Shown: one piece after another, positions 32,377 to 39,487 of the stretch
Layout of the letters: every line of letters starts with the position of its first letter
Position numbering within the stretch: the first letter of the stretch is position 1
Source: Oceanospirillum sp964342385
Lineage (GTDB): Bacteria; Pseudomonadota; Gammaproteobacteria; Pseudomonadales; Halomonadaceae
NCBI GenBank assembly: GCA_964342385.1
Contig: CAYFGP010000041.1
Span: 1-41,133 of the forward strand
Length of the DNA stretch: 41,133 nucleotides
Reading direction: 5' to 3'
Notes under the pieces: generated by a model
What the model saw: the letters and a program-made list of their open reading frames with translations, nothing else
Told to the model about the DNA's origin: nothing
Databases searched by the model: none
Program-made: the position numbers and the translations under genes

Positions 32377-32655
32377 TTACCAGCGCAGCAATACCCATTG
32401 GGGAATCAGGAACGATTTACGCTGAATCTCCTGGCGTACATAGTTGCCATCACCGTTCACATCTACCAGATAGTATTCAGGGCCGACCTTGGGTTTTACT
32501 TTGATGGCGTACAGAATGCCATTCACCCGGTATTCGTACAGCGTACGGTCACCGCCATCACGAATGGTGATTTCAGGCTCCGGCTGTTGGCCTTCTGCAT
32601 GAACTTGTACTGTCGGCAGCGCCAATAACAGGCTGAAAAAAACTGCGCGTAACAT
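32377..32655 (-). CDS. DUF2782 family exported protein
   Basis: A 92-residue protein with a signal peptide (MLRAVFFSLLLALPTVQVHA, 20 residues). The short beta-rich domain contains DGGDRTLYEYRVNGILYAIKVKP and a YLVDVNGDGNYVR segment, ending in hydrophobic IPQWVLLRW. This fits the uncharacterised DUF2782 family that sits between thrB and polA in pseudomonads. AAGGA lies about nine bases before the ATG. A small perfect inverted repeat (32670-32686) lies just upstream of that ribosome site. The function is unknown; a periplasmic location is inferred. Confidence 0.85.
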   Translation of the reverse strand: MLRAVFFSLLLALPTVQVHAEGQQPEPEITIRDGGDRTLYEYRVNGILYAIKVKPKVGPEYYLVDVNGDGNYVRQEIQRKSFLIPQWVLLRW

Positions 32656-32741
32656 GGTTTAAATCCTTGTCAGACCTTTGGTCTGAATGCCGTGTGTTTT
32701 ATCATGAAGCGAAAAGAAGATAACAGCAGACAGATCAAGCG

Positions 32742-32769
32742 TTAACGGCTGTTATTTCCTCTCTATTAT
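32742..32769 (+). promoter_or_regulatory. Candidate polA promoter
   Basis: TTAACG (32742-32747) and TATTAT (32764-32769) are separated by 16 bp and point to polA. Arms ATAACAGC (32720-32727) and GCTGTTAT (32748-32755) form an inverted repeat around the -35, with palindrome CGTTAACG at 32740-32747 nested inside. Confidence 0.4.
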
Positions 32770-32794
32770 AACCGAACTGAGTTGATATCCTGTT

Positions 32795-35596
32795 ATGAAT
32801 GACACTGCCCAAGCCCCTTTGGTTCTGGTTGATGGGTCCTCCTATCTGTACCGGGCTTTTCACGCCCTGCCACCTTTGACCACGTCGAAAGGCCAGCCTA
32901 GCGGCGCCATTAAAGGCGTAGTGAATATGCTGAAAAGCCTGCTGAAGGAGTATCCTCAGTCTCCGGTTGTGGTGGTGTTTGATGCTAAGGGTAAAACCTT
33001 CCGTGATGATATGTACGCTGAGTACAAGGCTAATCGTCCGCCGATGCCCGATGAGCTGCGCTCTCAGATTGCCCCACTGCACCAGACCATTCAAGCGATG
33101 GGTATGCCCCTGTTGTGTATCGAAGGTGTGGAAGCGGATGATGTCATCGGCACCTTGGCCCATCAAGGTGAAGCAGAAGGGCTGGAAGTGGTGATCTCTA
33201 CGGGCGATAAGGATATGGCTCAGCTGGTGACCGAGAAGATCACGCTGGTCAATACCATGACGGATACCGTGATGGATATTCCGGGTGTAAAGGATAAGTT
33301 TGGTATTGGCCCTGAGCTGATTATCGATTATCTGGCGCTAATGGGCGATAAGGTGGATAACATTCCGGGCGTACCGGGCGTTGGTGAAAAGACGGCACTG
33401 GCGTTGCTGCAGGGTATTGGCGGCCTGGATGCGATTTACGCGGATCTGGATCAGATTGCACCGTTGGGTTTCCGCGGTTCTAAAACCCTGGGCAAGAAGA
33501 TGGCGGATAATCAGGAGATGGCTTATCTGTCTTACCAGCTGGCGACCATCAAACTGGATGTAGCGCTAGATATCACCATCGGTGAACTGGTGATGGGGCA
33601 GGAAGACGTTGAGCAACTAAAAGAGCTGTTTGCCGAGCTGGAATTTAAAACTTGGCTTAATGATCTGAATCGTAAAGGTACGGTGATGCCTGCAGCAAAG
33701 GCTAAAGCTGATGCAGCAGGTGATAGTGTTGAAACTGGTGCTGCAGAAGTCGTTGAACCTGAAGAGCCAGAAACTCCGGTAGAGTACGATACCGTACTGA
33801 CTGAAGAAGCCTTTAACACTTGGCTGGAACAGTTAAAAGGGGCAAAAGAGTTTGCCTTTGATACCGAGACCACCAGCCTGGATTATATGCAGGCGGAGAT
33901 TGTCGGTGTCTCCTTTGCCATCGAAGCGGGCAAGGCTGCCTATGTACCGGTTGCTCATGACTATATGGGCGCACCGGAACAGCTGGATCGAGACTGGGTG
34001 TTGACCCAGCTGAAGCCTCTGCTGGAAGATCCTGCCAAGGGCAAGATCGGTCAGCATCTGAAATACGATATCAATGTGTTGGGCAACTACGGTATTGAAC
34101 TGCAGGGTGTGGCCAGCGATACCATGCTGGCGTCCTATGTGCTGAATTCTACGGCCACCCGTCATGATATGGATAGTCTGTCCAGTAAGTACCTGGGCCA
34201 TACCACCATCAGCTTTGAAGAGATCGCGGGCAAAGGCGCTAAGCAGCTGACCTTTAACCAGATCGAGATGGAACAAGCCGCACCTTATGCCGCAGAAGAT
34301 GCGGATATTACGCTGAAGCTGAATCAAAATCTGATCCCTCAGGTGTCTGAGCATGATTCTCTGAAAAAACTGCTTGATGAGATCGAACTGCCGTTGGTAC
34401 CCGTGTTGTCTCGTATTGAGCGCAATGGTGCCAAGGTGGATGTGAACAAGCTGGGTACGCAGAGCCAGCAGATGGCTGAGCGTCTGGTGGAGCTGGAACG
34501 CGATGCCTTTGAACTGGCGGGTAAAGAGTTTAACCTCAGCTCGACCAAGCAGCTGGGTGAGATTCTGTATGATCAGATGCAGCTGCCGGTACTGAAGAAA
34601 ACCCCTAAGGGCAAACCGTCGACCGCTGAGGCTGTGCTGCAGGAGCTGGCGCTGGATTACCCACTGCCAAAACTGATTATGGAGCACCGCAGCTTAAGTA
34701 AGCTGAAGTCCACCTATACCGATAAACTGCCGCAGATGATCAACCCGAAAACTGGGCGTATTCATACCTCTTACCATCAGGCGGTAACGGCGACGGGTCG
34801 TTTGTCATCCAGTGATCCTAACCTGCAGAATATCCCAATTCGTACCGAAGAGGGCCGTCGTATCCGTCAGGCCTTTGTCGCAGAAGAGGGTTACAGCATT
34901 GTCGCGGCGGATTACTCCCAGATTGAACTGCGTATTATGGCGCATCTGTCCGGTGATAAAGGTTTGCTGGAAGCTTTCCAGAATGATCAGGACGTACACA
35001 GAGCCACAGCCGCTGAGGTCTTTGGTTGTGCGCCAGAAGATGTCACCGCTGATCAGCGTCGCAGTGCCAAGGCGATTAACTTTGGTTTGATCTACGGTAT
35101 GTCCGCCTTTGGTCTGGCCAAGCAGTTGCATATCGAGCGTAAGCAGGCACAGATTTATATCGAACGCTACTTTGAGCGTTACCCAGGCGTGTCCCGTTAC
35201 ATGGATACCATTCGTGATAGCGCAAAAGAGCAGGGCTATGTCGAAACCTTGTTTGGTCGTCGTCTGTATCTGCCTGAGATCAACGCCCGTAATGGTGCCA
35301 TGCGTAAAGCCGCTGAGCGTACCGCCATTAATGCCCCGATGCAGGGGACAGCAGCGGATATTATCAAGCGTGCCATGATTGCTGTAGATCAGTGGTTACA
35401 GGCTGGTGACGATGAAGCATGTGAAAATGTACGTATGATTATGCAGGTACACGATGAACTGGTATTTGAAGTGCCGACCGAGCAGGTTGAAGCCTTTAAA
35501 GCGGCACTGAAGCCTTATATGGAAAATGCGGCTGAGTTGGATGTACCGTTACTGGTGGAAGCGGATTCTGGTGATAGTTGGGATCAAGCGCACTAA
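32795..35596 (+). CDS. polA: DNA polymerase I
   Basis: PolA removes RNA primers and fills gaps in replication and repair. The 933-residue protein has all three activities in order. The 5'-3' exonuclease/flap nuclease domain is at about 1-290 (LVDGSSYLYRAFHAL; EGVEADDVIGTLA; GDKDMAQLV). An acidic Pro/Glu-rich linker lies near 300-330. The 3'-5' proofreading domain carries DTETT (Asp356, Glu358), HLKYD and YAAEDAD, apparently intact. The Klenow polymerase domain (about 530-933) has motif A ADYSQIELR (Asp706), motif B RRSAKAINFGLIYG and motif C MQVHDELVFE (Asp887, Glu888). The ATG at 32795 matches the family start, but the Shine-Dalgarno is weak. It is divergent from DUF2782; a terminator follows at 35732. 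Confidence 0.99.
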   Translation: MNDTAQAPLVLVDGSSYLYRAFHALPPLTTSKGQPSGAIKGVVNMLKSLLKEYPQSPVVVVFDAKGKTFRDDMYAEYKANRPPMPDELRSQIAPLHQTIQAMGMPLLCIEGVEADDVIGTLAHQGEAEGLEVVISTGDKDMAQLVTEKITLVNTMTDTVMDIPGVKDKFGIGPELIIDYLALMGDKVDNIPGVPGVGEKTALALLQGIGGLDAIYADLDQIAPLGFRGSKTLGKKMADNQEMAYLSYQLATIKLDVALDITIGELVMGQEDVEQLKELFAELEFKTWLNDLNRKGTVMPAAKAKADAAGDSVETGAAEVVEPEEPETPVEYDTVLTEEAFNTWLEQLKGAKEFAFDTETTSLDYMQAEIVGVSFAIEAGKAAYVPVAHDYMGAPEQLDRDWVLTQLKPLLEDPAKGKIGQHLKYDINVLGNYGIELQGVASDTMLASYVLNSTATRHDMDSLSSKYLGHTTISFEEIAGKGAKQLTFNQIEMEQAAPYAAEDADITLKLNQNLIPQVSEHDSLKKLLDEIELPLVPVLSRIERNGAKVDVNKLGTQSQQMAERLVELERDAFELAGKEFNLSSTKQLGEILYDQMQLPVLKKTPKGKPSTAEAVLQELALDYPLPKLIMEHRSLSKLKSTYTDKLPQMINPKTGRIHTSYHQAVTATGRLSSSDPNLQNIPIRTEEGRRIRQAFVAEEGYSIVAADYSQIELRIMAHLSGDKGLLEAFQNDQDVHRATAAEVFGCAPEDVTADQRRSAKAINFGLIYGMSAFGLAKQLHIERKQAQIYIERYFERYPGVSRYMDTIRDSAKEQGYVETLFGRRLYLPEINARNGAMRKAAERTAINAPMQGTAADIIKRAMIAVDQWLQAGDDEACENVRMIMQVHDELVFEVPTEQVEAFKAALKPYMENAAELDVPLLVEADSGDSWDQAH

Positions 35597-35598
35597 AG

Positions 35599-35677
35599 CT
35601 TAGAGCACCCAACCTTAGCTCCTTAAAATCCTAGAGCCTTAAAAGCCTAGCACCTCAAAAACCTAGCACCTTAAAAC
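35599..35677 (+). repeat. Degenerate 16-bp tandem repeat array behind polA
   Basis: Immediately after the polA stop, units at 35613-35629, 35630-35645, 35646-35661 and 35662-35677 follow the pattern CCTAG(C/A)(A/G)CCT(T/C)AAAAN. A more diverged copy begins at 35599. The last two units differ at only two positions. Confidence 0.75.
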
Positions 35678-35731
35678 TTGGTGATTCAGTGTCTTTTTAT
35701 ATTGGATTAAAAAGTCCTGAAAATCGCCTAC

Positions 35732-35766
35732 AGCCCGTAATTCCAGTGGGATTACGGGCTTTTTTG
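35732..35766 (+). terminator. Terminator downstream of polA
   Basis: A 10-bp perfect stem AGCCCGTAAT (35732-35741) / ATTACGGGCT (35751-35760) with a 9-base loop is followed by a T-run. Confidence 0.88.
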
Positions 35767-35963
35767 TCTTCGAAATAATCCATTCTTTATATAGGGGTAT
35801 TTCAATTCCTACGTCAGAATGTGTTACAACACTAGAAGAGCGTTGTAGAAAGTTTGATCAGATGCTCTCAAGTGATAGAAAAATAACCATAATAAAAGAC
35901 AACGCGCCGGCTAAATAAAAAGAATAACGATCAGTTTTTGAGCAGGGGCACTAAGGCACAGAT

Positions 35964-38669
35964 ATGTTAAACCGACTGTCATTACGTAAAAAGCTGTTGG
36001 TGATTCCCTCGTTAGGATTTTTGTTAACGGGGCTGGTCATTATTTTGATGTTAAGTCTGCTTAATCGCCAGCATCAGGTCACTGAGCATGTGATGAAGCA
36101 AGATTTCAGCAGTATCTACCGTTACACCTCTCTTCTTTCCGATCTCTCCCGTAACCATGTCTCAATTCATGAACTCCTCTCACGCTATAAAGGCCAATTA
36201 AATCATCAGGATTTAAAGGAATTAGGCCAGGCCAGAATTGCAGTGATTGAGCAGATTCGTAGCAGCCTGAGCGATCATTTTGATCAACATCTCATCTACT
36301 CCGAACACTCCATTCAACAGGAACTGGAGGGCTTACAGTCCAGCTTGGATCGCTATATCTCTGCGTTGTGGCAGGCGATTATGCAAACTGAAAGTGATAT
36401 GGATGAGATGAAGCGTTTGCAGCAGGCGAATCAGGAGTTTGCCCTTAGCCATAAGCGCTTTGTCGGTTTGTTGGAACAGATGGGGCGGGCGGTACAGGAT
36501 GAGAACGACCAGCAGTTGAAGATTCTGGAAAATCTTATTCTGATGGCCACCCTGTTTGTTCTGGTCGTAATGATTTTGCTGATTGCTTATAGCTTCCGTC
36601 AGTCCAGTGATTTGTCCACACAGCTATCTAATATGATTGATGTTATGAACCAGTTGGCCAGAGGGGAGCTGAAGCTGCGACGTAAACGGGAGGAATACGG
36701 CAGCCGTGAATTGGAGCAGATGTCAGAGGCGATTGATAGCTTTCATGCCAGCTTACGTTCTCTGGAGCGGACACAAAGTAAGATCGAAGAGAACAATGAG
36801 CAGCTGAATCAAGAGATGCGTCAAAAAGAAGCCGCAGAGGCAGAACTGACTCATGCTCTGGATGCGTTGCAGGTGACCCATGATGAGTTAGAGCAAAGAG
36901 TCGCCGAGCGGACAGAGGAGCTGGCACAAAGAAACAGTGATCTGCTACAAGAGGTTGAACAGAGAGAACATGCCCAGCAACAGCTACAGCTGTTTAAGAT
37001 GGCGGTACACAATACCAGTGAGGCGGTGATTATTACCGATGCTCAGGCCACTATCCTGGAGGTGAATCCTGCATACTGCCAAATTACCGGTTATCAACGT
37101 GAAGATGTGTTAGGGAAAAAGCCCAATATCACCCGCTCTGATCGCCATGACCCCAGCTTTTATCAAGCCATGTGGCAAAGCCTATCGTCGAAAGGACAGT
37201 GGAGTGGTGAGATCTGGGATCGACGTAAAAACGGTGAGGTTTTCCCTAAATGGTTAACCATTAACGCGGTATACGGTACTCAGGATGAGCACACCTACTA
37301 TATTGGTGTCTTTATGGATATCAGTGATATGAAGCAGGCAGAGCAGCAGTTGGAACAGCTGGCCTACTTTGATGCCCTGACTCAAATCCCCAACCGAATC
37401 CTATTTAATGACCGTCTGGAACAGGAAGTGAAAACCTGTGCCAGCGAGAACGGTCACTTTGGTGTGCTGTATATCGATCTGGATCGTTTTAAGTATGTGA
37501 ACGACACCCTAGGTCATGCGGTAGGTGATCGTTTATTGATCGAAGTGGCACAACGGATTAAGTCGTGCCTGCGCAGCCCGGATACGGTGGCTCGTATGAG
37601 TGGTGATGAATTCACTGCGATTATCCGCAGTGTGCATGAAGCCCATGATCTGGAAGTGGTGGCTGGTAAAATTATTCACGCCATTGAACAGCCCGTAGTG
37701 ATTGATGACCGTGAGGTGTATGTCGGTTGTAGTATTGGCATTAGCTTATACCCTGAGCACGGTTCCAGCAGTGAAACTTTGAAAAAACATGCGGATATGG
37801 CGATGTATCGGGCGAAGGAGTTGGGCCGAGGCCGTTATCAGCTGTTTGATTATCAGATGAGTGCGGTCAATGTGGATCGTATGGCGCTGACCGGCCAGCT
37901 GAAGCAAGCCATTGCTCAGCAGGAATTTATCCTGCATTTCCAACCCATTGTGGATATTCCAACCCGTACTATCGCCGCCGTAGAAGCCCTGATCCGTTGG
38001 CAGCCCGAGCCGGATCGTATGATTTTCCCCGGTGATTTTATTGAACATGCTGAAGAAACCGGCTTAATTCATGAGATCGGTGATTGGGTACTGGAATCGG
38101 CTTGTCAGCAAGGTGCCGAGTGGAATCGTCAGCTGGAGCATCCGGTTGCTATTGCCGTTAACTTGTCGGCGGTGCAGTTTGAAAATCCTGATCTGGCCCA
38201 GCATATTGAACGGGTACTGCAACAAAGTGGCTTACAACCCGAGCTGCTGCATGTAGAAATTACCGAGACTACGGTGATGAAACATCCTGAGCTGACCGAG
38301 CGGCTATTGCATGAGATCTCTGACTTAGGGGTTGGCATCTCCATTGATGATTTTGGTGCCGGATATTCCTCGCTCAGCTATCTGATGCGCTTTACCGCCA
38401 ATAAACTCAAGATTGATCGTGCTTTTACCCAGCAGCTGACCGAACGCCGTAGCGATCAGATTATCCCCACGGCGATTATCAATCTGGGCCATAGTTTGAA
38501 TCTGCAGACCGTTGCTGAAGGAGTCGAAACAGAATTCCAGTTAAAAATGTTAGAAGACAAGGGTTGCCACTATGCCCAGGGCTATCTGTTCAGCAAACCT
38601 GTAGCCGTACCCGATGCGTTTGAGATGCTGCAACAGCATACACTGCTGGAGCAGGAATCCATCTGTTAA
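35964..38669 (+). CDS. Membrane sensor with HAMP, PAS, GGDEF and EAL domains
   Basis: A 901-residue inner-membrane protein likely to control cyclic di-GMP. An N-terminal transmembrane helix (about 11-33) and a second (about 190-210) enclose a helical periplasmic sensor region. A HAMP-like segment (about 212-270), a coiled coil (about 270-340) and a PAS domain (about 342-455, with DISDMKQAEQQLEQLAYFD leading out) follow. The GGDEF domain has FDALTQIPNR and YIDLDRFKYVND, but the active loop is SGDEF (546-550). The EAL domain carries EALIRW (674-679), NLSAVQF, EITET, IDDFGAGYSSL, KIDRAF and AEGVETE, so phosphodiesterase activity is expected. AAGG lies about eight bases before the ATG. It appears monocistronic. 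Confidence 0.93.
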   Translation: MLNRLSLRKKLLVIPSLGFLLTGLVIILMLSLLNRQHQVTEHVMKQDFSSIYRYTSLLSDLSRNHVSIHELLSRYKGQLNHQDLKELGQARIAVIEQIRSSLSDHFDQHLIYSEHSIQQELEGLQSSLDRYISALWQAIMQTESDMDEMKRLQQANQEFALSHKRFVGLLEQMGRAVQDENDQQLKILENLILMATLFVLVVMILLIAYSFRQSSDLSTQLSNMIDVMNQLARGELKLRRKREEYGSRELEQMSEAIDSFHASLRSLERTQSKIEENNEQLNQEMRQKEAAEAELTHALDALQVTHDELEQRVAERTEELAQRNSDLLQEVEQREHAQQQLQLFKMAVHNTSEAVIITDAQATILEVNPAYCQITGYQREDVLGKKPNITRSDRHDPSFYQAMWQSLSSKGQWSGEIWDRRKNGEVFPKWLTINAVYGTQDEHTYYIGVFMDISDMKQAEQQLEQLAYFDALTQIPNRILFNDRLEQEVKTCASENGHFGVLYIDLDRFKYVNDTLGHAVGDRLLIEVAQRIKSCLRSPDTVARMSGDEFTAIIRSVHEAHDLEVVAGKIIHAIEQPVVIDDREVYVGCSIGISLYPEHGSSSETLKKHADMAMYRAKELGRGRYQLFDYQMSAVNVDRMALTGQLKQAIAQQEFILHFQPIVDIPTRTIAAVEALIRWQPEPDRMIFPGDFIEHAEETGLIHEIGDWVLESACQQGAEWNRQLEHPVAIAVNLSAVQFENPDLAQHIERVLQQSGLQPELLHVEITETTVMKHPELTERLLHEISDLGVGISIDDFGAGYSSLSYLMRFTANKLKIDRAFTQQLTERRSDQIIPTAIINLGHSLNLQTVAEGVETEFQLKMLEDKGCHYAQGYLFSKPVAVPDAFEMLQQHTLLEQESIC

Positions 38670-38896
38670 ACGGGAAACTATGAAACCTTGCGTCAGATAA
38701 GGTCGGGACTTTAAGCACAAGACAATAAGCACAGGAAAAATAGAGAAAACGATAACCTGGTGGAATTTTTTACCTGTAATGATGGTCATAACAATAGTGA
38801 TCGGTGTACCCTGCCGGAAATTATCCTAGGGTAACGGACTTGATAAAATTAAGACCTTCTCATCAGGTAAGACGTGGTAACTGAACAGGTAATGCT

Positions 38897-39322
38897 ATGC
38901 TTAAGAAAATGATGTTTCTGCTTTTTGTCGCTTCATTCAGTGTACAGGCGCAAGCAGCTGATGCCGCCAGTGTTAAAGAGAAAGCGGAAGCGTTACTGAG
39001 TGAGTCCTCTGAAGTGGTTTCTGATACGGCCAGCGAAGTGGGCAGTACGGTATCCGAAGCGGCTGGTAAGTTAAGTGAAAAAGCGACTGAAGCAGCAGGT
39101 CAGTTCGGTGAAAAGGCTTCCGAGACGATGGGTGGTGTTGGAGAAGGTCTAAAACAGTTTGGCAGTAAGCTGTGGTCTGCCGGTGAAGATGCAGCCGCAG
39201 TGGCCAAAGATGAACTGCAAAATGCGAAAGAGTATCTGGAAAAAAAAGCTGAAGAGCGTCAACAACAAGGTGAAGAACAACAGCAGCAGGAAGAAAAAAC
39301 CAGCAGTGCTGTGGCAATTTAA
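38897..39322 (+). CDS. Exported LEA-like amphipathic-helix protein
   Basis: I do not recognise a named family. The 141-residue product has a signal peptide (LKKMMFLLFVASFSVQAQA, cleavage near residue 20). An Ala/Glu/Ser/Lys/Gly-rich region of roughly 11-residue periodicity follows (for example KLSEKATEAAGQFGEKASET), and then a Gln/Glu-rich tail. There is no cysteine or enzyme motif. This composition resembles group 3 LEA or apolipoprotein-like stretches, which form long amphipathic helices and can protect membranes or proteins under desiccation or osmotic stress; the role here is inference only. AGG lies about seven bases before the ATG, and a strong terminator follows. Coding is supported by the signal peptide and clean codon structure. 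Confidence 0.75.
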   Translation: MLKKMMFLLFVASFSVQAQAADAASVKEKAEALLSESSEVVSDTASEVGSTVSEAAGKLSEKATEAAGQFGEKASETMGGVGEGLKQFGSKLWSAGEDAAAVAKDELQNAKEYLEKKAEERQQQGEEQQQQEEKTSSAVAI

Positions 39323-39351
39323 TCTTGCCCACAATGTTTGACCCTGTTTGT

Positions 39352-39387
39352 AGGGCATAAGTGAATTACCACTTATGCCCTTTTTTA
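39352..39387 (+). terminator. Terminator downstream of the LEA-like gene
   Basis: A 12-bp perfect stem AGGGCATAAGTG (39352-39363) / CACTTATGCCCT (39370-39381) with a 6-base loop is followed by a run of T. Confidence 0.9.
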
Positions 39388-39487
39388 GCGCTTTAGAAAA
39401 GGTTAGTAGTGACTAACAAGGGCCTCTGGCTCTAATTTCTACAGTGCTTATTTCGCCAGCTTTTTTCTGACCTTTTTGCTCAGACCC

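Larger units (their letters stand above)
35597..35963. other. Intergenic region between polA and the PAS-GGDEF-EAL gene
   Basis: The 367-bp gap starts with a degenerate 16-bp tandem repeat array (35599-35677), then the polA terminator (35732-35765). It ends in an A/T-rich stretch that probably carries the promoter of the sensor gene; TTGATC and TAGAAA 16 bp apart near 35860 are a weak candidate. This is where Spot 42-type sRNAs sit in enteric bacteria, but I see no convincing homologue. Confidence 0.45.

Noticed and set aside
35599..35677. CRISPR array
   Set aside because: The 16-bp units are directly adjacent with no unique spacers and no cas genes are present.
35597..35766. Possible Spot 42-like sRNA after polA
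   Set aside because: The position is right and a terminator exists, but there is no promoter with acceptable spacing and no recognisable Spot 42 sequence; the terminator is explained by polA.
38550..38789. 79-codon minus-strand frame at the 3' end of the PAS-GGDEF-EAL gene
   Set aside because: It mostly overlaps the well-supported EAL coding sequence in antisense and has no ribosome site.
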